A DNA stretch of 16,108 nt from Ferruginibacter sp. (GTDB lineage: Bacteria; Bacteroidota; Bacteroidia; Chitinophagales; Chitinophagaceae). A model generated the notes under the pieces. The model saw only the letters and a list, made by a program, of their open reading frames with translations, was not told the DNA's origin and did no database searches. The stretch lies in assembly GCA_025357775.1 (NCBI GenBank), contig JANXOQ010000428.1:1-16108 (forward strand). Reading direction: 5' to 3'. The position numbers and the translations under genes were made by a program. Below, piece by piece: positions 1-7,312 of this stretch (position 1 is the first letter of the stretch; each line of letters starts with the position of its first letter).

Positions 1-2
1 CT

Positions 3-179
3 AATAGCCAATACCCTGCTAAATTAACATATCCTAATGTAAAAGAATTTAATTTAACCAAAACTGATATAGAATTTCTTAAAGGGATTAATGAAGCTGC
101 AAAAAATGCTAGGGTTCATAATAATGTTAAGAAAAACCCTAATGTTCAAAAACCAACTTCTCCTAAAATTGGCAGGTAG
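3..179 (+). CDS. 3' end of a tandem paralogue of the HExxH protein (partial)
   Basis: Only the last 58 codons are in the window; the gene starts upstream of base 1. The reading frame (codons from base 3, TAG at 177-179) gives a peptide that starts NSQYPAK and ends PKIGR. It aligns almost end to end with the C-terminus of the next gene: NSQYPAK, PNVK, DIEF, KGIN, AAK, NPNVQKP and KIGR are shared, with one single-residue gap. The two genes are therefore a tandem duplication. The catalytic region of this copy is outside the window, so its activity cannot be judged. Its function is inferred only from the neighbour, a predicted zinc metallopeptidase-like protein. Confidence 0.85.
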   Translation, partial: NSQYPAKLTYPNVKEFNLTKTDIEFLKGINEAAKNARVHNNVKKNPNVQKPTSPKIGR

Positions 180-277
180 AAGAATGAAAAAAAAACACCA
201 CTTATATTTTGATAATAAAGGCACTTTTGCATTTAATGAAAATTAAATAATACCTTAAAATAAGTGATAATATTTAA

Positions 278-370
278 AGAAACACTGCAGGAGGTGGATC
301 TATAATATTTACTTTTACTACAATAGGTAGTGCAACTGGGGTAAATGTTTTTCCTACAGTAGTGCAGTAA
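278..370 (+). pseudogene. Possible decayed small coding sequence
   Basis: This is a 30-codon open stretch bounded upstream by an in-frame TAA (275-277) and ending with TAA at 368-370, with no ATG, GTG or TTG near its beginning. The peptide is strand-like and low in Lys/Asn (GGGSIIFTFTTIGSATG and onward), unlike a random translation of AT-rich DNA, and it ends 10 bases before a hairpin. It could be the 3' end of a partner gene that once followed the upstream paralogue. This is inference from composition and position only. Confidence 0.25.
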
Positions 371-380
371 AAATAATTGG

Positions 381-413
381 ATAATAAATTGACGTTTTAC
401 CTCAATTTATTAT
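381..413 (+). terminator. Perfect 12-bp hairpin, probable terminator
   Basis: ATAATAAATTGA (381-392) and TCAATTTATTAT (402-413) are exact reverse complements around a 9-base loop. The stem is AT-rich, and only short T-rich stretches follow rather than a clean T run. Its place, 10 bases after the stop of the decayed ORF and 75 bases before the next gene, fits a transcription end or mRNA 3' stabiliser. The opposite orientation is equally possible from symmetry. Confidence 0.45.
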
Positions 414-488
414 TTCCTCAAATTTTTATGGTAAAAAAACTAAAAAAAATCTTTATTAAGCAAATTGTAAAATTATAAAAATTAAAAA

Positions 489-1667
489 ATGCCAACAACA
501 CAAATTTTAGCAGATAAAGGTACATCACAACAAACCACTGGTTACAACACAAATATAAGTTATGATGAAAAGTATATGAACCAAATAGTAGGTGGTTCAA
601 ACCTCCAAAACTTTAAAGCGCAGCTTACAATTGCTTTAGAGATGGTTAACAGTAGAATAAAAGAACTAGAAGTTCCATACTCTAAAATGGATCAAAGAAG
701 CAAATCAGATTTTTTAAAATCGTTTGACTCTAAAACTATTAGTGAATTTGAAAAAAATAAAGCACAAGTTTTAACTATTGCTACACAACTACGTAGTTCT
801 TTAAAAAAGGAAATAATTACTTTAAATACTAACCCAAGTAAAAGTATTTTTTTTATAGATACAAACCCAAAAAATAACAAAGCAATTAATGGCAAAGCAA
901 TGTTTGCTCACACAAGGAAATATGGAAAGACAAAAGGGATTGAGAATGGAATTTCATTTACACAAACTGGGTTACAAATTCTCAGTAAAGGATATTCAAA
1001 TAGACTTGCTCAAATATTAATACATGAGCTTTCACATCAAAATAGAAATGGTATAAAATTAGAAAAGACGAATGTAAAAAAAGGTGCATCAGATAGTGTT
1101 AGTCTTGACGGTGTTAGAATAGACGCATATGGAGTTGGAAATAGTGATATAATTAACAAAAATGCAGGGGGTGGTATAACAATTCAGCTTGCTGACCCTC
1201 TTGCCTTGTACTTTTCAAATTCGTCCATAACTCAAATTAAAGTAAACGAAATTAATCGCAAAATCCCCAATCCACTTAGTAGAGGAACTGTGGGGGTTTC
1301 AAAAGGTTCAGCGGATTCAAAAGATTTTGAAAATGGTGGAAAAGCTTTTATTGCTGAAATACTTAAAATTAAAAATTCTGGTAAGCGTGAATTGTATCCT
1401 GCGGCAGTAATTGATAGAGCAGTTATTAATGCAATAGAGAATAGGATTGGATTTAATTTTGCATCTAATAAATTAATTTTAGATTCCAATAGCCAATACC
1501 CTGCTAAAATTGCATTTCCTAATGTAAAAGACACGAACTCTTTAACCACATCTGATATAGAATTTATTAAAGGAATTAATAGAGCTGCAAAGGATACTAG
1601 AGTATTTTATAATATTAAGCAAAATCCTAATGTTCAAAAACCAACTACTTCCAAAATTGGCAGATAG
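489..1667 (+). CDS. Predicted HExxH (aspzincin-like) metallopeptidase or toxin-like protein
   Basis: This is a 392-residue protein with no signal peptide or membrane segment. The in-frame TAA at 483-485 fixes ATG 489 as the first possible start. The region before residue 170 is polar and helical. Residues 173-186 (LAQILIHELSHQNR) contain HELSH, a zinc-binding HExxH motif preceded by hydrophobic residues as in true zincins (H179, E180, H183). About 25 residues later comes DGVRIDAYG (207-215), then ADPLALYFSNSS (235-246). This recalls the aspzincin (M35) layout, in which an Asp in a GTxDxxYG segment is the third zinc ligand and a later segment closes the fold, though the Asp is offset by one position here. 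M35-like domains occur as C-terminal toxins of bacterial polymorphic-toxin proteins. A near-identical C-terminus lies just upstream, so this is one member of a tandem family. Substrate and target are unknown. The HExxH call is firm; the aspzincin assignment is tentative. Confidence 0.6.
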   Translation: MPTTQILADKGTSQQTTGYNTNISYDEKYMNQIVGGSNLQNFKAQLTIALEMVNSRIKELEVPYSKMDQRSKSDFLKSFDSKTISEFEKNKAQVLTIATQLRSSLKKEIITLNTNPSKSIFFIDTNPKNNKAINGKAMFAHTRKYGKTKGIENGISFTQTGLQILSKGYSNRLAQILIHELSHQNRNGIKLEKTNVKKGASDSVSLDGVRIDAYGVGNSDIINKNAGGGITIQLADPLALYFSNSSITQIKVNEINRKIPNPLSRGTVGVSKGSADSKDFENGGKAFIAEILKIKNSGKRELYPAAVIDRAVINAIENRIGFNFASNKLILDSNSQYPAKIAFPNVKDTNSLTTSDIEFIKGINRAAKDTRVFYNIKQNPNVQKPTTSKIGR

Positions 1668-1771
1668 GAGAATGTAGGTTGTTTTTATAAATAAATTTAT
1701 TACAATTTTAGAAACTCTTTTTAAGTAACATACATTTTAAGTTAAAAATTTATGTTTTCTTATTATTTATA

Positions 1772-2314
1772 ATGGAGGGATTAGAGAAAATATTATTAGG
1801 TTGTAAGAACCAAAATCTTGTAAGCCAGGAGAAATTGTATAGACAATTTTACCCTGGCTTATTTTCTCTATGCAGTAATTTTTTTGATGACAAGCATGAA
1901 ATTATTACTGCTATAAATAATGGTATGCTAAATGTATTTAGTAAAATAAATCAGTTTGATGAAACCAAAGGATTATTATTTAATTGGGCATATACAATAG
2001 TAAGAAATGCAGCACTTACAATGCTAAGAGATAAAAAGAAAGTATATGATGTAGAATTATTAAAAATACACGACGTACAAAATGATCCATTTAATAAAAA
2101 TAATAGCGAGGAAATATTTAATTACTTAAATGTACTACCTGTAACTACACGAAGTATATGCAGCTTATTTTATGTAGAAGATTTTTCAATAAAAGAAATA
2201 GCAATTTTGTTAGCTGCCAAAGAAGGTACAATAAAGTGGCATTTAAACGAAGGTAGAACTAGGTTGAAAACTTTATTATCAGTAAACTTTAAATTTTTAA
2301 AAAGTGCAGGATAA
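1772..2314 (+). CDS. ECF-type RNA polymerase sigma factor
   Basis: This 180-residue sigma-70 family protein directs RNA polymerase to a specific promoter set. Residues about 20-90 match region 2 (LYRQFYPGLFSLC, then INQFDETKGLLFNWAYTIVRN, the Bacteroidota form of the core-binding and -10 region). Residues about 115-170 match region 4: LNVLPVTTRSICSLFYVEDFSIKEIA, then EGTIKWHLNEGRTRLK, a helix-turn-helix that reads the -35-type element. Typical ECF sigmas are 160-200 residues. The next gene overlaps it by 11 bp and encodes a membrane protein with an anti-sigma-like head, so activity is probably held down by that protein at the inner membrane. The trigger cannot be read from the sequence. ATG 1772 is the natural start, with no upstream in-frame alternative that looks coding. 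Confidence 0.9.
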   Translation: MEGLEKILLGCKNQNLVSQEKLYRQFYPGLFSLCSNFFDDKHEIITAINNGMLNVFSKINQFDETKGLLFNWAYTIVRNAALTMLRDKKKVYDVELLKIHDVQNDPFNKNNSEEIFNYLNVLPVTTRSICSLFYVEDFSIKEIAILLAAKEGTIKWHLNEGRTRLKTLLSVNFKFLKSAG

Positions 2315-3971
2315 AGATTTAAATAAATTTTTAAGTAAAAATATAAATTTAGCCGATGCAAATGCCTCTGTAGACGAAGCATGGGGAAAAATGAATGAGT
2401 TACTAAATAAAGAAAGTGTAATTGTAAAAGAAAAAAAGAAATTTTCAAAAAAAATAATATTTGGTTTATTGTTTCTAGTTTTATTGATACCTACATGTAA
2501 TTATTTTTATACTGCTTTTAATCGTAATATTTTGATTGCTAAAAATGAAGTAATAACAGACTCAACAAAAAGTATTTCAAGTTTATTGAAAAAAAAAGAT
2601 ACCAATCAAATCAATGCTGATACAACTTTAAAAAATATAATTACAAAAGATAGTGATGCAAAAACTAGCAAGATATTTTATCGAAATAAAGAAACATTTA
2701 GCACAAATACAAAAAATACAAAAAAAAATAAATCCTTTAAAATTGAAGTAAAAACAGATTCAAACAGTGTTGTTACTTCTAAGAAAGAAACTTTGTTAAT
2801 TGAAAAAACAAAATTAGAATTAACTGAAAATTATAATAATAAAATAAAAAATGCAACCTCTTTAAAATTGAAAAATGAAGAAACTAAATTGGGGTTAAAA
2901 TTTACTAAAAGTAATAAATCTTTTTTTGCAAAAAATCTTAACTCAAGAGCTAAAAGAAATATCATTTATGCTTCATCTGAAAATAGAAATAGCTTACTAA
3001 TAAAAAAAGAATTAAAAACATTATATAGTGATAATCATAATATAGCCATTGAAGATAACAGTAGTGTAAATGAACAGCGTATTATTAATCAAAATCTCAA
3101 ATCAAATAAAAATGATAATACAATCGTAGATACATCATCATTTACAAAACAAAATGAAGAATTAAAATCATTGGATAAAAAAGAAGTTTCAAAAAAATTA
3201 AATGGAGACTCTTCAACTATTGCAAGTTCAATAGGGGAATTAAATAAAGATACTTTACCAAATGATAAAGCTAAATATAAAAATTTTATAAAACTCCGCA
3301 AAAATAATTTATCTAAATTATCTTATGGTTTAAACTGGCAAATACCGATACCTTTTAAAAAAGGAACCTTTACAAATGTGTATGGTAGCAATTCTCCAAT
3401 TGCAAATTTTATACCTGAATTGTTCATAACAAAATCAATTGGGAAAAAGTCATCTCTAGTTTTTACATTTAATCCATATTTTGAGTACTCTAATAATAGG
3501 CTAATAATTAATAAAGAAGATTATACTTATACCTCAAGCCGTTACATTGGTTCATCAACCAACCCCTTAGTAGTTGATAGTTTAAATTATATAAAAACAT
3601 TGTCTTTAAGTAAAACGATAGGTATTTCAGGATTTATTCAATATAATAGAAATATTAATTCAAAGTTCTCTATAGCCTATGGTATTGGTTTTGTGCAACA
3701 GGTTTATGGCATAATCAATAATAAACTAGAGACTGTTTTAGAAGACAATTTATTAGATTCTACTTATTCAATTTCTTCAAATAACAAACTTTGGGAAAAT
3801 GTTAATAAAACTATTTTAATAAATCGACTAGATTTTTATTATAAAATTAACAGAAATTTTCAATTAGGATTATCAGTTTTAAAACCTTTTAGCAATTTGT
3901 TGAAAAATGAAGACCAAGATAAAAAGCCTTTAAATTTTAAAATGACAATTAGGTGGAATTTAAATAAATAG
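2304..3971 (+). CDS. Anti-sigma-like protein with transmembrane helix and beta-barrel-like C-terminus (Dma-type)
   Basis: This 555-residue protein starts at GTG 2304, 11 bp inside the sigma gene; translation is probably coupled, and the next in-frame Met (residue 30) would remove the conserved head. Residues 1-45 are a cytoplasmic head with DEAWGKMNELL, the short motif common at the N-terminus of Bacteroidota anti-sigma/outer-membrane hybrids. Residues about 51-72 (IIFGLLFLVLLIPTCNYFY) form one transmembrane helix. Residues about 75-345 are a very polar Lys/Asn/Ser/Thr linker without predicted fold. From about 345 to the end, amphipathic strands with aromatic ends (SLVFTFNPYFEY, FSIAYGIGFV, FKMTIRWNL) look like an outer-membrane beta-barrel that closes with the usual aromatic last strand. 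The layout agrees with the dual membrane-spanning anti-sigma (Dma) proteins described in Bacteroides, which hold an ECF sigma inside while reaching the outer membrane. The role as anti-sigma is inferred from layout and gene pairing. Confidence 0.7.
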   Translation: MQDKDLNKFLSKNINLADANASVDEAWGKMNELLNKESVIVKEKKKFSKKIIFGLLFLVLLIPTCNYFYTAFNRNILIAKNEVITDSTKSISSLLKKKDTNQINADTTLKNIITKDSDAKTSKIFYRNKETFSTNTKNTKKNKSFKIEVKTDSNSVVTSKKETLLIEKTKLELTENYNNKIKNATSLKLKNEETKLGLKFTKSNKSFFAKNLNSRAKRNIIYASSENRNSLLIKKELKTLYSDNHNIAIEDNSSVNEQRIINQNLKSNKNDNTIVDTSSFTKQNEELKSLDKKEVSKKLNGDSSTIASSIGELNKDTLPNDKAKYKNFIKLRKNNLSKLSYGLNWQIPIPFKKGTFTNVYGSNSPIANFIPELFITKSIGKKSSLVFTFNPYFEYSNNRLIINKEDYTYTSSRYIGSSTNPLVVDSLNYIKTLSLSKTIGISGFIQYNRNINSKFSIAYGIGFVQQVYGIINNKLETVLEDNLLDSTYSISSNNKLWENVNKTILINRLDFYYKINRNFQLGLSVLKPFSNLLKNEDQDKKPLNFKMTIRWNLNK

Positions 3972-4003
3972 ATTTTTATTGGGATGATTTTCTTTAACCT
4001 CTT

Positions 4004-5284
4004 TTGCACCTACATTTGCTGAAAAATAAAATTTTGGCACTATTTTTCTACAATATATTTCTCCGTTTATATGTATTGGGCGTGTGCATTGCATCACTAA
4101 AAAGTAAAAAAGCTACACTTTGGTTAAAAGGCCGTGCAGGTATTTTAACTGCCATAGCAACTTGGAGAACCAATATTGGAGAAAATGAAAAAGTGATTTG
4201 GATACATTGTGCAAGCTTAGGAGAATTTGAACAAGGACGACCTTTACTTGAAAAAATAAAAATACAATATCCATCTTATAAAATAATACTTACTTTTTTT
4301 TCTCCTAGTGGTCTTGAAATTAGAAAAAATTACACCAAAGCAGATGGCATTTTTTATTTACCAATTGATAGTAAAAAAAATGCAGCTAATTTTATTAAAA
4401 TTTTAAAGCCAAGCCTCGTTATATGGGTAAAATATGAATACTGGTTTTACTATCTCAACGAACTAAAAAATAAAAATATTCCTGTAATATTGGTATCTGC
4501 AATCTTTCGAGAAACTCAGCCATTTTTTAAATGGTATGGTAGTTTATGGAAAGAAATTCTTTGTTGTTTTAATAAAATATTTGTGCAAAATGAAAATTCT
4601 GTAACACTTCTAAAAAAAATTGGCTTTTCTAAAAATGTACTATTAACAGGGGATACAAGGTTTGACAGCGTAATTGAAATTGCAGAAAATAAAATTTCAT
4701 TGCCAAATGAACTAATAAGTTTTTGTACTAATAATAAAGTACTAGTAGCTGGTAGTACTTGGCTAGAAGATGAAGAAATATTGGTACATTTTGCACGCTC
4801 ACATAAAGATGTAAAATTTATTATTGCTCCACACAAAGTAGAAGAAGAACGCATTAAAGAAATAGAAAAACTTTTTGATGGAGCAGTTCGATATTCAGAT
4901 TTTATTGCTGGCAAAGCTGCATCACAAGTTATTATTGTAGATAATATTGGTATGCTTTCTAATCTATATAAGTTTGCTACAGTTGCTTATATTGGTGGGG
5001 GGTTTAATGATAGTGGCATACACAATATACTAGAGGCCGCAGTATATGGCAAGCCCATTGTATTTGGAGAAGAATACGAAAAATTTAATGAAGCCGTAGA
5101 CTTGGTAAAACTGGGCGCCGCATTTTCTTTTGAAAATGTTTTAGAGCTAGAAACCTTACTAATTATACTTTTTAATGATAAAGCTGCAAACGTGGCTGCA
5201 TCAATAATATCTAAAAATTATGTATTAGAAAAACAAGGTGCTACACAAAATATATTAGAATACCTTAGGCAAATCTCCTTTTAA
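4004..5284 (+). CDS. kdtA (waaA): 3-deoxy-D-manno-octulosonic acid (Kdo) transferase
   Basis: This inner-membrane glycosyltransferase adds Kdo from CMP-Kdo to lipid IVA, the first step of the lipopolysaccharide core. The 426-residue length is usual. An N-terminal membrane anchor (about residues 8-32) is followed by the family motif KATLWLKGRAG, then CASLGEFEQGRPLL, in which E74 matches the catalytic Glu of the SxGE motif. The C-terminal GT-B domain shows VLVAGSTWLEDEE, IIAPHKVEEERI, and YIGGGFNDSGIHNILEAAVYGKPIVFG, which binds the nucleotide sugar. No ATG is available: an in-frame TAA (3995-3997) bounds the frame and the candidates are TTG at 4004, 4016 or 4034, so the exact N-terminus is uncertain. 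It starts 32 bp after the anti-sigma-like gene and may share its transcript. Its 3' end overlaps the convergent gene by 20 bp. Confidence 0.95.
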   Translation: MHLHLLKNKILALFFYNIFLRLYVLGVCIASLKSKKATLWLKGRAGILTAIATWRTNIGENEKVIWIHCASLGEFEQGRPLLEKIKIQYPSYKIILTFFSPSGLEIRKNYTKADGIFYLPIDSKKNAANFIKILKPSLVIWVKYEYWFYYLNELKNKNIPVILVSAIFRETQPFFKWYGSLWKEILCCFNKIFVQNENSVTLLKKIGFSKNVLLTGDTRFDSVIEIAENKISLPNELISFCTNNKVLVAGSTWLEDEEILVHFARSHKDVKFIIAPHKVEEERIKEIEKLFDGAVRYSDFIAGKAASQVIIVDNIGMLSNLYKFATVAYIGGGFNDSGIHNILEAAVYGKPIVFGEEYEKFNEAVDLVKLGAAFSFENVLELETLLIILFNDKAANVAASIISKNYVLEKQGATQNILEYLRQISF

Positions 5285-6068
5285 CAAGTTGGTCAAATTG
5301 TTTTACTGTTTGGTAATTATCATCCCAACCTAATTTTAATTTCAGTTCTCTACGTATCCAAAATTCCGCCTCTGGATAAATATTAAACGCATTTATCGTT
5401 TTTATACTTCTCTCATACATTGCTTCATCGCCTCTAAATAATTCATTCAAGTACAAAAAACGATCATTTATTCCTATTGCTTTTTTAAGGTCTTTTACTG
5501 GTTGCTCTTGCAGGCTTTCACTTAGCTCTAGCTTTGGTTTTGCAAGTGTTTCATTTAATGATACATTCGTCTCTGGCAGCAATTTTTCGTTTATTTCTTT
5601 TACAGTATCCACATTTTTGCTAGGTAATATTTCATTTAATTCTTTTATGCTTTTACTAGTTTCTTTAGGTTCAAATAAAGATTGCCTATTTGCAAAAGTT
5701 GGCAACTCCTCAATACCATCAAACACAATAGCAGGTCTATTTTGAAAACTAAATGCATTTGTCTCCTGCACATGTTTTTTTATTTCCTCAAGCTCTGCTT
5801 CTACTTCTGCTTCATCTATTTGTAATACCTCCACAATTTTTTCTATTGATGTAGCTTCTATATTTTCTTCTTCTTGCACTGGGGCTATTATCTGCTTTGC
5901 TATCTGCAAAGTTGTACTCGTAGTCTCTTCCTTATGTAGAGGAGTAATATTTTTTAAATGCAGCAATTCGCTTTCCATCATTTTTACAGTACTAAGCAAT
6001 TCATTTATACTTGCTTTATTTTGTAATTTTTCTGCCAATAAATTACTAAGTGTTACCACTCGTTCCAT
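5265..6068 (-). CDS. Conserved hypothetical protein of Bacteroidota
   Basis: This 267-residue protein has no signal peptide or membrane segment. The N-terminus (1-40) is helical (LSNLLAEKLQNKASINELLSTV and onward). The middle (about 40-185) is acidic, rich in Glu, Thr and Lys and low in complexity, probably disordered. The last 75 residues form the conserved part: GINDRFLYLNELFRGDEAMY, then INAFNIYPEAEFWIRREL, then QFDQLVKRRFA. I recognise this tail from uncharacterised proteins of Chitinophagaceae and relatives but know of no assigned function. The acidic linker and helical ends suggest a cytoplasmic scaffold or interaction protein, which is speculation. It is transcribed divergently from tdk and converges on kdtA. 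Confidence 0.75.
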   Translation of the reverse strand: MERVVTLSNLLAEKLQNKASINELLSTVKMMESELLHLKNITPLHKEETTSTTLQIAKQIIAPVQEEENIEATSIEKIVEVLQIDEAEVEAELEEIKKHVQETNAFSFQNRPAIVFDGIEELPTFANRQSLFEPKETSKSIKELNEILPSKNVDTVKEINEKLLPETNVSLNETLAKPKLELSESLQEQPVKDLKKAIGINDRFLYLNELFRGDEAMYERSIKTINAFNIYPEAEFWIRRELKLKLGWDDNYQTVKQFDQLVKRRFA

Positions 6069-6162
6069 ATTGTACGTTTTTTTGTTATATTAAAATAATT
6101 TCTTTTTACTTTATTTTCAAAATAATTTTTCATCAAGTATTTTAGATGATAAATATTTTGTT

Positions 6163-6192
6163 TTGCCTTTTAATTTTTATACACAATCTTTG
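6163..6192 (+). promoter_or_regulatory. Bacteroidota-type promoter of tdk
   Basis: TTG at 6163-6165 and AATCTTTG at 6185-6192 are 19 bp apart. This fits the primary-sigma promoter of Bacteroidota (-33 TTG, -7 TAnnTTTG) except for the first base of the -7 element. Transcription would start near 6199 and leave a leader of about 38 bases before ATG 6237. No Shine-Dalgarno sequence is visible, as is normal in this phylum. Confidence 0.5.
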
Positions 6193-6236
6193 CAAACATG
6201 CGCTAAAGTTACGCATCTCAATTATAAAAAACTACT

Positions 6237-6806
6237 ATGTTTATAGAACCCAATTTGCGTGGCGAAAAAAAAGGATGGATAGAAGTTATTTGTGGTAGCA
6301 TGTTTAGCGGAAAAACAGAAGAATTAATACGCAGATTAAAAAGAGTAAAAATTGCAAACTTAAAAGTAGAAATTTTTAAACCCTCTATAGACGTACGTTA
6401 TAATGAGGTAAATATTGTAAGCCACGATACAAATTCTATACACAGCACCCCAGTAGAAAATGCACATGCTATTTTATTAATGACAGAAGGCGTAGATGTT
6501 GTAGGCATAGATGAAGCACAATTTTTTGACGAAGAAATTGCTTTTGTATGTGAGCAACTTTCACTTAAAGGTATAAGAGTAATTGTAGCTGGGCTCGATA
6601 TGGATTATTTAGGCAAACCATTTGGGCAAATGCCAAACCTGCTGGCTGTGGCAGATTACATAACAAAACTACATGCCGTGTGTATGAAATGTGGCGGCAT
6701 GGCAAGCATTTCTTACCGAAAAATAGCCGGAGGCGGACAAGTATTGCTTGGCGAAAAAGATATTTATGAGCCAAGATGCAGGGAGTGTGCTCAAGAAAAT
6801 AAATGA
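6237..6806 (+). CDS. tdk: Thymidine kinase, type II (TK1-like)
   Basis: This cytoplasmic salvage enzyme makes dTMP from thymidine and ATP. The 189-residue length is typical for the family. Visible motifs are the P-loop GSMFSGKT (residues 20-27), the Walker-B/catalytic segment DEAQFF (92-97, E93 being the general base), [13 protein letters not shown] (118-130), and the structural zinc site of four cysteines C149/C152 (CMKC) and C181/C184 (CREC). ATG 6237 lies about 45 bp after a good promoter, and the N-terminal lead-in ([16 protein letters not shown]) is usual for Bacteroidota enzymes. No neighbour is functionally linked, and it appears to be transcribed alone. Confidence 0.97.
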   Translation: MFIEPNLRGEKKGWIEVICGSMFSGKTEELIRRLKRVKIANLKVEIFKPSIDVRYNEVNIVSHDTNSIHSTPVENAHAILLMTEGVDVVGIDEAQFFDEEIAFVCEQLSLKGIRVIVAGLDMDYLGKPFGQMPNLLAVADYITKLHAVCMKCGGMASISYRKIAGGGQVLLGEKDIYEPRCRECAQENK

Positions 6807-6900
6807 GTTTTAAAAAACTATTTATTTAAGAACTATTTTGCATTCTTTAAAATAAAAATATTTTTTAGAAGCATCAACAGTTTTATCCCTACTAATCATT

Positions 6901-6991
6901 TGTTCCCCCGCTGTCCGTAGTAGTGCCGCCGCAAGTGTATAATACTTTGCAGTATTTTTGTGCGGCAGCTACTACTTCCCATCAGGGCTAG
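6901..6991. ncRNA. Candidate structured RNA or repeat element
   Basis: TAGTAGTGCCGC (6918-6929) pairs with GCGGCAGCTACTA (6962-6974), a 12-bp stem with one bulged base. It encloses a 32-base AT-rich arm containing a second partial hairpin (6931-6950). Outside the stem, on the minus strand, are CCCTGATGGGA (6987-6977; CCC and GGG could pair across TGAT) and GGACAGCGGGGG (6916-6905). The block is much richer in GC than its surroundings. The minus-strand order, an AGCCCTGAT-like start and a GGACAGCGGG-like end flanking a variable stem, recalls an abundant intergenic structured element of Bacteroidota (Flavo-1-like). That match is from memory, not a search. Strand is therefore left open. Confidence 0.4.
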
Positions 6992-7173
6992 GTTCATCTT
7001 CATATCTTTTTTCAGCTTTTTTATGCAATTAATTAACTCCGAAATTGTGTAATAAAAGTTTTAAACTTTCATTTTTTAATTATTGAACAACCATACCCCC
7101 CCCGAAGGAATTTATTTTTAGTATTCACAGGTTTCACTTGTGGAGGTTTATAAAGCAAAGTAAATACATATAT

Positions 7174-7191
7174 TATACTATATAAGGTATA
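7174..7191. promoter_or_regulatory. HipB-type operator O1
   Basis: TATAC, eight bases, then GTATA: a perfect 5-bp inverted repeat. It is the first and farthest of four equal sites before the hipB-like gene and probably binds its HTH product as a dimer. Confidence 0.7.
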
Positions 7192-7213
7192 AAATAGTAA
7201 ATAATTAGTAAAT

Positions 7214-7231
7214 TATACTATAAAAGGTATA
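7214..7231. promoter_or_regulatory. HipB-type operator O2
   Basis: TATAC-N8-GTATA, perfect, exactly 40 bp after O1. Flanks are shared with the other sites: T before the left half and AAATA after the right half. Confidence 0.7.
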
Positions 7232-7253
7232 AAATATAAATAAAATTATAAAT

Positions 7254-7271
7254 TATACTAAAAAAGGTATA
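7254..7271. promoter_or_regulatory. HipB-type operator O3
   Basis: TATAC-N8-GTATA, perfect, 40 bp after O2. The spacer is TAAAAAAG and the right flank (TATTT) differs from the other three sites. Confidence 0.7.
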
Positions 7272-7294
7272 TATTTACAATAAAATAAAAATTA

Positions 7295-7312
7295 TATACG
7301 CATAAAGGTATA
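7295..7312. promoter_or_regulatory. HipB-type operator O4, adjoining the hipB start
   Basis: TATAC-N8-GTATA, perfect, 41 bp after O3, with the most divergent spacer (GCATAAAG). It ends 4 bases before the ATG of the hipB-like gene, so a bound repressor would cover the start region or the +1 region of a short-leader transcript. Confidence 0.7.

Larger units (their letters stand above)
180..488. other. Spacer between the two paralogues, with coding remnants
   Basis: This AT-rich stretch contains no intact gene. A 20-codon ORF (ATG 184, TAA 244-246; starts MKKKHHLYF) begins 4 bases after the stop of the first paralogue. A second open stretch (278-370) has no start codon and reads as a Gly/Thr/Val-rich peptide containing TIGSATGVNV before TAA at 368. 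Together they look like pieces of a decayed small gene. A hairpin follows at 381-413. I see no convincing -33/-7 promoter for the gene at 489. Confidence 0.5.

Noticed and set aside
7096..7103. Run of eight C as a phase-variation tract
   Set aside because: It lies in non-coding DNA about 70 bp before the first operator, with no gene or promoter element in a position to be switched; it could also be a sequencing-length artefact.
7174..7312. The four repeats as a replication-origin iteron array
   Set aside because: Each is an inverted repeat of 18 bp directly before an HTH repressor gene, with no replication initiator gene nearby; operators explain them better.
7174..7312. The four repeats as a CRISPR array
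   Set aside because: The repeats are only 18 bp and palindromic, the spacers are AT-rich and alike in sequence, and no cas gene is present.
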